The position numbers and the translations under genes were made by a program. Under the pieces are notes generated by a model. It was not told the DNA's origin, did not search any database, and saw nothing but the letters and a program-made list of their open reading frames with translations. This document shows positions 16,408-24,867 of a stretch of DNA of 64,000 nt, one piece after another (the first letter of the stretch is position 1; every line of letters starts with the position of its first letter). This DNA is from Hyphomonadaceae bacterium (GTDB taxonomy: Bacteria; Pseudomonadota; Alphaproteobacteria; Caulobacterales; Aquidulcibacteraceae), in contig JAHDXR010000009.1 in NCBI GenBank assembly GCA_023384105.1, positions 1 through 64,000 of the forward strand. Reading direction: 5' to 3'.

Positions 16408-16802
16408 AAATTTGCGCGGTTGGTCGCGCGGGCATAGGCCTGCGCGCGGATCGCCGGGGCGATGCGATAGGCGGCGGCGACATTGTCAGGCGTGCACGGG
16501 GCGTCTTTCTTGTCCAAAGTGCGAAAGCCGGTCCAGGCCGTGGTGACGGCGGCGAGCTGTTCGCACATGTCGCCGACTTCGTCGATCTTTTCGCCCGCGG
16601 CGAGCTTCAGCCGGTTGCGCCGTTCGATCTCGATCGCTGCATTGGCCCAGGCTGCGCTGTCGGCCCCCTTCAGCGTCAGCGTCATCTTCACGCCGTCCAT
16701 CGCCGCCTGTTCGCCGGTATTGATGTCCATGAGCGGAAAGGTGACGCCGGCTTCCGATTGAGCCTGAGTGTCCAGACCGGCCGGCAAATCAAACTGCAGC
16801 AT
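16383..16802 (-). CDS. tail-assembly chaperone (G-like)
   Basis: 139 residues. A beta-containing first half (VTFPLMDINTGEQAAMDGVK, MTLTLKGADS) is followed by a helical second half. It lies between the tail tube and tape measure genes, the fixed place of this chaperone. Near its end the zero-frame codons are GCA AAT TTT, giving a slippery AAATTTT; ribosomes that do not slip stop at 16383. Confidence 0.8.
   Translation of the reverse strand: MLQFDLPAGLDTQAQSEAGVTFPLMDINTGEQAAMDGVKMTLTLKGADSAAWANAAIEIERRNRLKLAAGEKIDEVGDMCEQLAAVTTAWTGFRTLDKKDAPCTPDNVAAAYRIAPAIRAQAYARATNRANFTRRSQDA
16407..16413 (-). promoter_or_regulatory. slippery heptamer A_AAT_TTT for -1 frameshift
   Basis: Reads AAATTTT on the minus strand in the X XXY YYZ register of the chaperone frame, seven codons before its stop. 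The -1 frame is open from here for 126 codons. Confidence 0.75.
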
Positions 16803-16857
16803 GCGTGCTCCTCATCGGCGGGGAAACGAAATGGCGGGCCCCGCGAACCCCGCGCGC

Positions 16858-18069
16858 TTACGAGTTGCTGACTTGCAGCGAGATCGTGGTTTGATCGTAC
16901 GCGGTTTCAGTCCCGCCGGTTTTGATGCCGGCCTGGAACGGGTGCGTGGAGATGACGCCGCCTTGGGCTTCGAGCTGTTCGGTGGCGCCCAAAAGCGTGA
17001 CCGATTGCATGTTCCAGCAATGGAAGCCTTGCGGCTCGTTGCCAGCGGCGTTCACCGCGGCGACGATGTCGCATTCGGTTTCGTTGAGGAAGGCGCTGGC
17101 GAGGCTGGAGTCGATGTAGGCCGTCAATTGGCCCTGCACCGTGATGTCGCCGTAGAACACGTCGACGCCCTTGCCGCGCGTGCCGATAGCGGGGCCAATG
17201 CTGAGGTTGTGGCTGATCTGAAAGCTGAGCCCAGTGATGATGGCTTGCTCGCTGCCGGCGACGCGGATAGCGCCGTCCATGCCGGTGTGCATCTCGGTCG
17301 TGGTCGCTTCGGTCGGATCGGTGAAGTACGGCGCCGAGCCGCTCGTCACCTGGTTCATCCAGCGGCCCATAAAGTCGAAGCTGACATCGGCTTCGCCCGA
17401 GGCCGGCAGATTGACGCTTGCGCCGCCGACGCGGCAATCTTCGAACACTTTCGAGAGATCTTTGGTCGGGAAGTTGTGTTCGATGGTGAAGAGCGGCCGC
17501 TCGACGCCCAAAATGAGCTTGCGACCGACGACGACGAGATCGCACTCAGTATCGGTGGCGTTGTCCGCCAACACCGGCGTGCCCTCAACCGAGTTGACCG
17601 TGACCGTGGTGCTGGTCAGCGCGGTGATGCGCGCATTCTTGTTGTTGTTGGCCGAGACCGACATGCCGGTCAGGCGGATGATGTCTCCAACCTTAAGGCC
17701 CAGCGTGATAGGACTTCCTGAGCCGAAGGTAATAACGCCGGAAGCGATCGTCAGGCTGGTAAAGTCGCTTTCATCGAGCGCGACGCCTGCCGCCCAGGTG
17801 CTGCGGAACAGCGCTTCATAGAAATCGTCATGCGTTTCGAGCGAGACTTCGCCGCTGATGGCGCCGGAGACGCGCGCCGCACCCAAGCGCGGGCGCTTCT
17901 TCTGGAAGTCCGGACGGACCTCTTTCGAGATGATCGGATCGCGCGTGAAGTTGAGGCTCGACATCACACGGCGCAGATATTGCGACGTGCCGCCCGCGGT
18001 GGCGGGCGTGCCGAGCGCGGCTTGCGCGCCATAGATGACCAACGCGCCGGCGTTGTCTTGCTGCGTCAT
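16858..18069 (-). CDS. major tail tube protein
   Basis: 403 residues, beta-rich, with AAAGGGG before the ATG. Opening (GALVIYGAQAALGTP), a repeated fold (GEVSLETHDDFYEALFRSTW; VSFDFMGRWMNQ) and an Ig-like middle (VGDIIRLTGMS, ITALTSTTVTVNSVEGTP) match phage tail tube proteins of this type. It lies directly upstream of the tail-assembly chaperone. High expression is expected from the strong ribosome site. Confidence 0.85.
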   Translation of the reverse strand: MTQQDNAGALVIYGAQAALGTPATAGGTSQYLRRVMSSLNFTRDPIISKEVRPDFQKKRPRLGAARVSGAISGEVSLETHDDFYEALFRSTWAAGVALDESDFTSLTIASGVITFGSGSPITLGLKVGDIIRLTGMSVSANNNKNARITALTSTTVTVNSVEGTPVLADNATDTECDLVVVGRKLILGVERPLFTIEHNFPTKDLSKVFEDCRVGGASVNLPASGEADVSFDFMGRWMNQVTSGSAPYFTDPTEATTTEMHTGMDGAIRVAGSEQAIITGLSFQISHNLSIGPAIGTRGKGVDVFYGDITVQGQLTAYIDSSLASAFLNETECDIVAAVNAAGNEPQGFHCWNMQSVTLLGATEQLEAQGGVISTHPFQAGIKTGGTETAYDQTTISLQVSNS

Positions 18070-18090
18070 GGAATGCCCCTTTCGAGGAAA

Positions 18091-18756
18091 TCAGTTCTGG
18101 GTGAAGGCGAGAAGCGAGACGGTGACGGCGCGCCCTATGCGCGAGCCGTCATCGTAATTCTGTGAGCACTGGACATCGGTGATGCGCGCACTGTCAGCGC
18201 CATAGCTCAGCGCCGAACCCGGCAAGAACGCGGTCATGGCGGCGCCTGTCATGCGCTCAATTGCAATCGTGCCCCTGCCCTTTGGATAAAAGAACGAGGC
18301 GACGAGGCTGGGCTTGTGTTCGATCACCGCGCCGCGCCCGTTCGGCCCGCCCACACTGGTTTTGCGGCTCGGGCCCGGCAGCACCGTTTCAGCGACATAA
18401 GGCGCGTCGTCAGATGGGAAAAAGCCGGTTTCCCCTTCCCACGCTCTGCCAATGGGCAGGCCGACAACGAACTGGCCGCCGCCGCCGACAGTTTGCGACG
18501 CCGGCGCCGCGATAGTCGTTGTCAGCGCCAGCGCTGAGACCGCCGTCACCACGCCGCGTGGATTGTTGGTGAAGCCGATGGCCTGCACCTCCATGCCGCG
18601 CGCAAAGCCGGCATCGAGCCAAGAACCGGAGGCGCGCGTAAAGACGCCAGATGCGAGCGAGACCGACACACCCGGCGAGTGATCGATGTCGATCAGCGTC
18701 AGCAGCTTTTGCCGGAACGCGGCGCGGAGGTTGGGGTGAAGCGTAGCGAGGCTCAC
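18091..18756 (-). CDS. tail terminator / tail-associated protein
   Basis: 221 residues from GTG 18756, which overlaps the previous stop (GTGA). Begins MSLATLHPNLRAAFRQKLLT; the rest is beta-rich. Position between the gp10-like completion protein and the tail tube suggests the tail terminator, but it is longer than usual and the family is not recognised. Confidence 0.6.
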   Translation of the reverse strand: MSLATLHPNLRAAFRQKLLTLIDIDHSPGVSVSLASGVFTRASGSWLDAGFARGMEVQAIGFTNNPRGVVTAVSALALTTTIAAPASQTVGGGGQFVVGLPIGRAWEGETGFFPSDDAPYVAETVLPGPSRKTSVGGPNGRGAVIEHKPSLVASFFYPKGRGTIAIERMTGAAMTAFLPGSALSYGADSARITDVQCSQNYDDGSRIGRAVTVSLLAFTQN

Positions 18757-19226
18757 CTTAGCCCCATGCGCAGATCGACCGCGGCCTTGCGCACGGTCAC
18801 GCCCCATTTCGACAGCGCGTTGCGGACAAAGAAGCGGCCGCGCTGGTGGATCTCACGCCCGGCCGAGTCGCGGCCGGTGAAGCCATATTCCAGCCGGGGG
18901 CCATACTTCGTGTTGTTCACGAACCAGAAGATTTGGCCGAGCTTGAACTGAGCGATCATCAGCGTGAGCTGGGCCAGGGATTTATCCGCCAACTTGTCCG
19001 CATCGACCAGGTCTTCGCTGGGCAGGCCGTCGCCCTGAATGTTCGGCGCTCGGTTGATGCTGGGCTGCCAGTTGCCGCGGAAGAAGCCGGTTAGAACGGG
19101 CGAGTTCTGCACGACCTGTTCGCAAGTGCCTTGAATGGACTGACGCGCCAGCGCTTCCATGCGCCCCTGCGCATTCAGCACCATGGCTTCCAGATCAGCG
19201 ACGAAGATTTGGCCTGGGGTCGCCAT
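18753..19226 (-). CDS. tail completion protein (HK97 gp10-like)
   Basis: 157 residues from ATG 19226. The helix-rich start, SPVLTGFFRGNWQPSIN, and FWFVNNTKYGPRLEYGFTGR followed by FFVRNALSKW match the gp10-like family that completes the head-tail connector. Start chosen because it follows the preceding small gene by only a few bases. Confidence 0.8.
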   Translation of the reverse strand: MATPGQIFVADLEAMVLNAQGRMEALARQSIQGTCEQVVQNSPVLTGFFRGNWQPSINRAPNIQGDGLPSEDLVDADKLADKSLAQLTLMIAQFKLGQIFWFVNNTKYGPRLEYGFTGRDSAGREIHQRGRFFVRNALSKWGVTVRKAAVDLRMGLR

Positions 19227-19230
19227 CGGA

Positions 19231-19329
19231 TCAGGCCGTTCCGACCCAGGCCGCGACAATGGCCATCACGACGACGAACATGATCGCCAGCACGAAGAGG
19301 CCAGCCGAATAAGCGCGGTTCTCGATCAT
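19231..19329 (-). CDS. 32-residue single-span membrane protein
   Basis: ATG at 19329 overlaps the upstream stop (ATGA) and the stop lies 4 bases before the next ATG. The product is one hydrophobic helix, AGLFVLAIMFVVVMAIVAAW, with short polar ends. Coupling on both sides argues that it is translated. Function unknown. Confidence 0.55.
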   Translation of the reverse strand: MIENRAYSAGLFVLAIMFVVVMAIVAAWVGTA

Positions 19330-19703
19330 GCCGCCTCCGCATATCCAGTCGCGAGGATCGGGCCCTCCCCTGCGGGGTCTAAGGCTTCAATGCTCAAGAG
19401 CGTGTAGGTCTTGCCGTTCCAGGAAAACCGGTCGCCGTTGCGCGGCTCTTCGCCGACGCCGGAAAGCGCAATCGTCACGGATAGGCGCGGCTTGGTGATG
19501 TCGGCGCCTTCGCCGAAGAGGTAGCGCGCCTTTCCGGCTGAGAGCGCAAGCCCGACCATGTTGGCGTCATAGGTCGTATCAGAGCCGATAGGCTGCTGGG
19601 TGATCGGGTCTGTCGCTTGGCCGGGCCGGGTGAAGGTGACGAGCCGGCCCCTGCTGGAGACGAGGCGCAGCGCGAGCGCGGCCTGGGGATCGTACTTAGC
19701 CAT
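19326..19703 (-). CDS. head-tail joining protein candidate
   Basis: 125 residues. Begins with RGRLVTFTRPGQATDP and has a beta-rich body ending in NGDRFSWNGKTYTLLSIEAL, the pattern of small head-closure/neck proteins. It lies between the connector genes and the gp10-like gene and overlaps both neighbours. Confidence 0.65.
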   Translation of the reverse strand: MAKYDPQAALALRLVSSRGRLVTFTRPGQATDPITQQPIGSDTTYDANMVGLALSAGKARYLFGEGADITKPRLSVTIALSGVGEEPRNGDRFSWNGKTYTLLSIEALDPAGEGPILATGYAEAA

Positions 19704-20163
19704 CGACTTCGCCGGCGAGGATCGCTTCGACGGACGTGGCTGAAGAAAGGTTCAGCGTGTTCTCCGGCACGAACGCGCCGAAGATTTTCTTATTGCCCTG
19801 CGCCAGCTGGGTTGGAACGTCCAAGGTCTTGCGCGCGATGTAGAGCCCGGTTCGGGACGTGAAGTCGATCCAATCGGCCGAGGCGATTTCCACCACTTCG
19901 ATCAGCTTGGCGCGGTCATCGGCGTGGATGGAGAACGCCGCGTTCTCGGTGAAGGTCGTTGCGGCGGGATCATCATCGAAGAGATAGAGCTTGGCCGCGA
20001 CGCCGGAGAAGCTGTCGATGGATTTCAGCGTGAGCCGCTTCAGATAGTGCCCGCCGCCCGGGGTGCGGCCGACGAACTCGAGCTTGCCGCCGCAAAGATC
20101 GCCCGCCGAATAATCCGGCGTTGCTTCCGTGGCGAGGGTGATGCGGCTTCTGAAAGCGAACAT
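19696..20163 (-). CDS. head-tail region protein
   Basis: 155 residues. Pattern GGKLEFVGRTPGGGHYLKRL, LYLFDDDPAATTFTENAAFS, TGLYIARKTLDVPTQ is one I have seen in alphaproteobacterial phage structural operons but cannot name. Beta-rich; likely structural. Confidence 0.6.
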   Translation of the reverse strand: MFAFRSRITLATEATPDYSAGDLCGGKLEFVGRTPGGGHYLKRLTLKSIDSFSGVAAKLYLFDDDPAATTFTENAAFSIHADDRAKLIEVVEIASADWIDFTSRTGLYIARKTLDVPTQLAQGNKKIFGAFVPENTLNLSSATSVEAILAGEVDG

Positions 20164-20171
20164 GCCTCACC

Positions 20172-20750
20172 TCAGTCCACGTTGTTCGAATGCATGTTGA
20201 GGCCGAAGAGCGGCGTCAGCGAGGTTGGCGCTTCTTCCGTGCTGGCTTGGCCAGCAGCCCCGCCAATGAAGGGCGGATAAGCGTCTTGGTTGCTGCGCGC
20301 GTAAGGGTCGAGCAAGCGCATCGCTGCGGTGAAGACCTTCTGCGACGGCGCATCAGCGAAATAGGACACCGAGATCGGGCCGACGCTTTCGGAAGCAACG
20401 CGCCCTCCCCGCTCCTGATCCTGATAGAGATCGGCGCCCGAGGTGAGCTTGGCCCAAGCGAGTTCGAAGTTCGCCCAGATGACGCGTTGGGGAACGCCGG
20501 TGACGGTGCGTCCATCCCAGTCGGTCAGGCCTTCGCGCGGGAAGGCGCCGACTTGCGTTGAGGCTTGGGAGATGTAGCCCTTATAGCGCCTCGCGGTGTT
20601 GATGTAGTCAAAGCCTAGGCGCAGCGCTGCCTCGATGTCGGCGTCGGCGAAGCTGGCGTAGTCGCGACCGCGACCCGTGGCCCAAGTTTTCCAGTCGGCC
20701 ACACTGCCGAAGGAGTCGCCGCCAGAACCGGTTTCGACCGAAAGCGCCAT
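20172..20750 (-). CDS. head-tail connector (DnaT-like/gp6-type)
   Basis: 192 residues; the ATG at 20750 shares its A with the preceding TGA. Helical pattern FADADIEAALRLGFDYINTA, GAFPREGLTDWDGRTVTGVP, RVIWANFELAWAKL is that of the connector-like family often mislabelled DnaT-like ssDNA-binding. It follows the capsid genes as an adaptor should. Confidence 0.7.
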   Translation of the reverse strand: MALSVETGSGGDSFGSVADWKTWATGRGRDYASFADADIEAALRLGFDYINTARRYKGYISQASTQVGAFPREGLTDWDGRTVTGVPQRVIWANFELAWAKLTSGADLYQDQERGGRVASESVGPISVSYFADAPSQKVFTAAMRLLDPYARSNQDAYPPFIGGAAGQASTEEAPTSLTPLFGLNMHSNNVD

Positions 20751-21001
20751 CAGAAGAACGCCACGATGTTGGTGGCGTCCGTGTTGGTGGAGGCCACACG
20801 AATGCAGGCGATCGGCAGCCACGTTCCGGCTGGAACGCCGGTGAGCACAACAGGATCGGCACCCGCGCGCGGGATCACTGCGACGTCGCCGGCGCCGCCA
20901 ACCCAGATCGCCCGCGTCAAATCGCTGAAGTTGTCTTCAGCGTCGTCGCTCTTGGTGACGGGTTCGTATTGCGTGAAGGCGTGCGGTCTTGGCTGCGACA
21001 T
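20750..21001 (-). CDS. spike-base-like small protein (Rcc01079 type)
   Basis: 83 residues. YEPVTKSDDAED, RAIWVGGAGDVAVIPRAGAD and LTGVPAGTWLPIACIRV match the short proteins named spike base after the Rhodobacter gene-transfer agent (from memory). Probably a capsid or spike surface component. Confidence 0.65.
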   Translation of the reverse strand: MSQPRPHAFTQYEPVTKSDDAEDNFSDLTRAIWVGGAGDVAVIPRAGADPVVLTGVPAGTWLPIACIRVASTNTDATNIVAFF

Positions 21002-21029
21002 GAGAAGCGCTCTCCTTCAGGCGGCGTCG

Positions 21030-21443
21030 TTAGGCGGCGCGCCGTGCGCGCGGAGATTTGGAAGGCTTCGCTGCGGGCTTACTTCCCACCGTCTTGGCGG
21101 CGGCCGGTGAAGCAGCGGCAGCAGGTTTCTTGGCGTCGGCCCCGCTCTTCGCGGTCGGTACGGAGGCAGCATCCTTGCCCTCCCCTTCTTCGCGCTCGAT
21201 TTCCTTGCGGAGTTGATCGGCTTTGCCGCGGCCGTTTTCGAGGTAGGCGGGCTTGGGAGAGTCGGCGAAGCCAGCCGGCACGATGGAGCGCATCGTGTAG
21301 AGCTGCATGAGGCGCCGCTCGCTGATCTTGCTCTTGTCGATCATCTGACCGACTTCGTATTCGACGCCGTCGATCTTGAGCCCGGGCCGATAGGCGACGA
21401 AGTCGTACTGCGGCGAAAACGGCAAAAACGCTGAGCGGATCAT
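21030..21443 (-). CDS. structural-region protein with Ala/Lys-rich tail
   Basis: 137 residues from ATG 21443, with GGAGG just upstream. The first ~60 residues look folded (YDFVAYRPGLKIDGVEYEVG, KISERRLMQLYTMR); from about 75 on it is low-complexity Ala, Lys, Pro. It follows the capsid gene after a hairpin. Function not recognised. Confidence 0.6.
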   Translation of the reverse strand: MIRSAFLPFSPQYDFVAYRPGLKIDGVEYEVGQMIDKSKISERRLMQLYTMRSIVPAGFADSPKPAYLENGRGKADQLRKEIEREEGEGKDAASVPTAKSGADAKKPAAAASPAAAKTVGSKPAAKPSKSPRARRAA

Positions 21444-21463
21444 GAGCCCTCCGAAAAAGCACA

Positions 21464-21490
21464 ACGGGGCGAGCTAGATGCCCGCCCCGT
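21464..21490 (-). terminator. partial terminator after the capsid gene
   Basis: Minus-strand stem ACGGGGCG / CGCCCCGT with an 11-base loop, followed by TGTGCTTTTT just before the next gene's ribosome site. Read-through attenuation after the major capsid gene is common in phages. Confidence 0.6.
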
Positions 21491-21506
21491 CCGTTTCGAT
21501 CTCCGA

Positions 21507-22493
21507 TTAGGAGATGATCGAGTCGAAGAAGTAGCCGAGGTCCGACGCGATGACCTTCATGTCCCAGGCCGCAGCGATTTCGATGCGGTCCGATTCAAGC
21601 GGCTCCATCCGGAACTTCTTGATGCGCGTGCCCTCGCCCGCTTCCGAGCCATAGAGGCCCGCCCAGGTGAAGGTGTAGCCGGCGGTTGCAACCTGCAGGC
21701 CCGGCGTCTGCGTGCGATACGCGAGCAGCGCATGCTTGCCGCCGATGAAGGCGTCGGTCGGCGTCAGACCTTCAGCCGCGGAGTTGTGCGATGCCTCCAT
21801 GACGAGCACTTCGTCAACGCCGAAGATGCGCGCCAAGAGTTGCCGGTCGGCAATCGCGGCTTGGCCGGTCGTGGCGCCGCCGCTGATGCGGGCGAGAATG
21901 TCCGGGTGCTCCAGCAGAGCGTCTTCGACCTTTGCGCCCAGCACGAGCACGTTCGGCTTGGCGCCGGTCTTTTCGAGGACGTAGGTGCGCGCTTGGCGCA
22001 CGTCTTCGATCGGACGCGAGGCCGCGTCATCCCAGCGCAGGGTTTGGCCGGTGGTCGGCGCGGTGGCCACGCCGTCAACGTCCGTCGCCCAGACATCGGA
22101 CTTGAAGTAGCTTTCGGCCCAAACCTTCTCGCGCGTGATGAGCGAGTCTTCGGTCAGCAGGCGAGTGCCCAACACGTCCGGATCGACTTGCGGGTCTGCG
22201 TTGACGCGCGTGCCGTCCCAGATGTCGTGGTGCAGCGCGCGCGGGTGGCAGAAATAGCTCGCGGTCGACAGATTGTAGCCCTTGCCATGGGACTCGGTCG
22301 ACGGCGCGCGCAGCCGCATCTCGCCACGGCGGAATTCACCGCGCGGGATGCTGTAGTAAAGATCGCCCTGCTTTTGCACGGGGACTTTGGCGAACACGCG
22401 CCCGGCCACGAAGGCCGAGGCGGATTGGATATATGCGACGGAGATCGCCGTCAGCGGTTGGCTGACGTGCACGTCGCCCGGAGTCGGGTTCAT
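21507..22493 (-). CDS. major capsid protein
   Basis: 328 residues; AGGAGA stands 5 bases before the ATG. GRVFAKVPVQKQGDLYYSIP, EDSLITREKVWAESYFKSDV, VEDALLEHPDILARISGG and a C-terminal KVIASDLGYFFDSI fit the HK97-fold major capsid proteins of this group. Flanked upstream by the DUF2190-type decoration gene and downstream by an attenuating hairpin. Confidence 0.88.
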   Translation of the reverse strand: MNPTPGDVHVSQPLTAISVAYIQSASAFVAGRVFAKVPVQKQGDLYYSIPRGEFRRGEMRLRAPSTESHGKGYNLSTASYFCHPRALHHDIWDGTRVNADPQVDPDVLGTRLLTEDSLITREKVWAESYFKSDVWATDVDGVATAPTTGQTLRWDDAASRPIEDVRQARTYVLEKTGAKPNVLVLGAKVEDALLEHPDILARISGGATTGQAAIADRQLLARIFGVDEVLVMEASHNSAAEGLTPTDAFIGGKHALLAYRTQTPGLQVATAGYTFTWAGLYGSEAGEGTRIKKFRMEPLESDRIEIAAAWDMKVIASDLGYFFDSIIS

Positions 22494-22557
22494 GTTTGTC
22501 TCCTAAGAGATGTGTGTGGAGGCGACGCGCTGGCGCGTCGTGTGCGATGAAAGAGGG

Positions 22558-22986
22558 TTACGAGACCGTGCCCGGCGAGGCGCCGGTGTGCGTCAGCAGC
22601 ACTTCGATCACTTGGTTCTGGACCGAGTTCGCCGCAGTGAGGTTGCGGCCCAGAATGTAGGAGCCGAGCAGCGGATCAGCCGCGGCGCCGACCTGCGTGT
22701 CGGTCGTATTGGCGACTGCGGTCTTGGCTTTGCCGTCAGCGTCCGCAGCGACTTCAGCGTCCGGCGCGACCACGCCGCCCGCAATCCACTTGGAGACGCC
22801 GCCGACAGCAACGGTCGCTGCTTGGCCGGACGTCGGCTTATTCTGCAGGATGCCGAGCGCCTTCTCGCCTGCCCCGGCCGCAACGACCTGGCCAGACGAG
22901 TTCTGCTTGACGGCGGTGTATTGCTTGGCGCTCAGGTCAGCGCCCGCAATACGGGTGATGCACACGAGATTGGCTTCGCCTGCCAT
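22558..22986 (-). CDS. capsid decoration protein (DUF2190)
   Basis: 142 residues. The start with LSAKQYTAVKQNSSGQVVAA, ALGILQNKPTSGQAATVAVG and the C-terminal ADPLLGSYILGRNL match DUF2190 proteins, which stabilise heads. It lies between the scaffold and capsid genes. Confidence 0.82.
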   Translation of the reverse strand: MAGEANLVCITRIAGADLSAKQYTAVKQNSSGQVVAAGAGEKALGILQNKPTSGQAATVAVGGVSKWIAGGVVAPDAEVAADADGKAKTAVANTTDTQVGAAADPLLGSYILGRNLTAANSVQNQVIEVLLTHTGASPGTVS

Positions 22987-23058
22987 GATAAAAGCTCCCT
23001 TGCTCCGCGCAGCTCGGCTGGCGAAGTGAGTGTTCGGATGTGAGGTGTTGGAGCGCGC

Positions 23059-23985
23059 TTAGGCGGCGCGCGGCGCCGCTGCCGCGCGTGCGGCTTCGAG
23101 TTCGCGGTAGAGGCCCGGGTTCTGCTCGATTGCTTTCGCGAAGGCCTGCTGTTCGGTGAACGTCGGATTGGCCTTCTTGATGTCTTCGATCACGCCCTTG
23201 GCCTTGGCGATGGGATCGCCGGCGTCAGCGCCGACATCTTCGCCGATGGGCTTCAGCATCGGGCTCGCCTTTTGCAGATTGCCCGCCGCCTTGACGATGC
23301 CGACGAAAGCGTCCGCGTCCTTGTCGCCCAGCGCCTTGCGGATGCGGGTTTCAAGATCGGCGACGTCTTCAGCTTTGCCGAAGCCGTAGGTCTTCGCCTT
23401 TGCGATGGACTCGGCGCGGGCTTGCTTGGCCAGCGACTTCTCGACTTCCGAGATGCGGGCTTCAGCTTCCGGCGAGAGTTCGGCGCCGCCGGCGGTCAGC
23501 GACTTACGCAGTTCGCTGAGCGGGCCTGCGTCCGCATCGCCCACCTTGCCGTCCTGCTTCATCTTTTCGATGAGGGTGACGGCGGCCGCGGCGGACTTCT
23601 TCAGCTCGTCGTACTTTGCCTTCGGCACCGTGTTTTCGGTCAGCTGATCGATGAACTCGGCAGCCTTGCCGATGGCTTCCTCTTGGATGGCGTTGTCATA
23701 CGCCATCGCGATGATGCCTTCGGCCTGCTCGTCGGTCAGATCGCCGCCGATGTCGCCGAGGATGGCGTCGCCATGCTCTTCAGCGAACGCCACGAAGTCT
23801 TCGTCGACTTCGGTTTCGATGTCTTGGTTCTGGTTGTCGGACATGTCCGTCTCCGTCAAATTTTCCGGGTTGCGGTTCTTGCGAAAAAGGATGCGCGCAT
23901 CGTCGTTCGCCGCACCCGAATTCTTTTCGTCGCCCTTGGTGAGCGAGATTTCCTTGGTCTTGATGTTCTTGAGGCGGCGGGCCAT
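23059..23985 (-). CDS. scaffold-like protein with XkdF-cassette N-terminus
   Basis: 308 residues; GGGGGAG stands 4 bases before the ATG. The opening ARRLKNIKTKEISLTKGD resembles the start of proteins in XkdF-type protease cassettes. From about 50 on it is acidic and helical with long coiled-coil-like segments and an Ala-rich end, as expected of a scaffolding protein that fills the prohead and is removed by the adjacent protease. Confidence 0.7.
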   Translation of the reverse strand: MARRLKNIKTKEISLTKGDEKNSGAANDDARILFRKNRNPENLTETDMSDNQNQDIETEVDEDFVAFAEEHGDAILGDIGGDLTDEQAEGIIAMAYDNAIQEEAIGKAAEFIDQLTENTVPKAKYDELKKSAAAAVTLIEKMKQDGKVGDADAGPLSELRKSLTAGGAELSPEAEARISEVEKSLAKQARAESIAKAKTYGFGKAEDVADLETRIRKALGDKDADAFVGIVKAAGNLQKASPMLKPIGEDVGADAGDPIAKAKGVIEDIKKANPTFTEQQAFAKAIEQNPGLYRELEAARAAAAPRAA

Positions 23986-23995
23986 GGCGCTCCCC

Positions 23996-24865
23996 CTATT
24001 CAGTGAGGTCGACGCGCTGGCCGCTGCCGCCGATGGAGAAGCCGCCGAACTTGCCTTCGCGATTGAGCTTGCGCGTGGCTTCGTCGGCGATGTCCATCTT
24101 GATGAACCAGCCGCGGCGGGGATCTGAAAGCCCTAAGGCCTTGGCGAAATCATCGTCGATGAGAACGCTCTCGACCACTTCGCCGACCATCTCGCCGGCA
24201 TGCATGACCTTGGCCACGCGCTCGTTCTTGATGAAGTCGTGCGCGGTCTCTTGGAGATCGGCCCAAAAGATCACGTCATCCTGCGTGTCTGTGACGCGCT
24301 TGCCGTCCTTTTCAATGACGGAGGCGAAGCCCGCAGCGTAGCGGCCGGTGATGTCGTTCTTCTCGACTTTTGTCCGGTCGATGGTGAAGTGGACGCGGGT
24401 TTCGGCGCGCTTGCGGACCGGCTTGTATTTGCCGCCGCGCAGCTTCGGGAGCGACGTGCGCCAGTTCTCACCCGAGCGTTTCGCGTTGGGCTTGCGGGTG
24501 CGGAGATAGCTCTGCGCGGCCGACGAGCGAGCAAAGCGCCGGACGTCGCCGCGCTTCAGGGCTTTCAGGCCTGAGCGTCCGATGCGATTGAAAGCGCCGC
24601 GCGAGCCACCGGGCAGCAGCCCCCTCGCCTTCTCAATGGCGGTTTCGAGTTCGGCGAGGGGGTCGGCCGATTTGCGCACGCGGCCGGCAAGGCGAAGCGC
24701 GGCGGCTTCGTATCGCCCGCCCCGCTTCCAACTCTTGAAGTCGTTGCGCCGGAATAGGGCTGCGCCCTTCCGCTCGAACTGCCGCGCGGTGCGCGCCGAG
24801 CCGCCACGGATCAGGCCCTTCCCCGCCTTCTCCACCACCTCATCGGTCTCTTTGAGTTCGGCCAT
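23996..24865 (-). CDS. XkdF-type prohead protease with N-terminal tag module
   Basis: 289 residues from ATG 24865 (GGAGG upstream). The C-terminal ~135 residues are a XkdF/peptidase-S78_2 domain: VHFTIDRTKVEKNDITGRYA, a likely catalytic His in VMHAGEMVGEV (about 222) and Ser in KFGGFSIGG (about 277). The N-terminal 150 residues are strongly basic and carry the shared module twice in looser and tighter form (4-20; DPLAELETAIEKARGLLPGG at 68-87). It should mature the prohead by cutting scaffold. The basic half is not part of the usual family. Confidence 0.8.
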   Translation of the reverse strand: MAELKETDEVVEKAGKGLIRGGSARTARQFERKGAALFRRNDFKSWKRGGRYEAAALRLAGRVRKSADPLAELETAIEKARGLLPGGSRGAFNRIGRSGLKALKRGDVRRFARSSAAQSYLRTRKPNAKRSGENWRTSLPKLRGGKYKPVRKRAETRVHFTIDRTKVEKNDITGRYAAGFASVIEKDGKRVTDTQDDVIFWADLQETAHDFIKNERVAKVMHAGEMVGEVVESVLIDDDFAKALGLSDPRRGWFIKMDIADEATRKLNREGKFGGFSIGGSGQRVDLTE

Positions 24866-24867
24866 GA

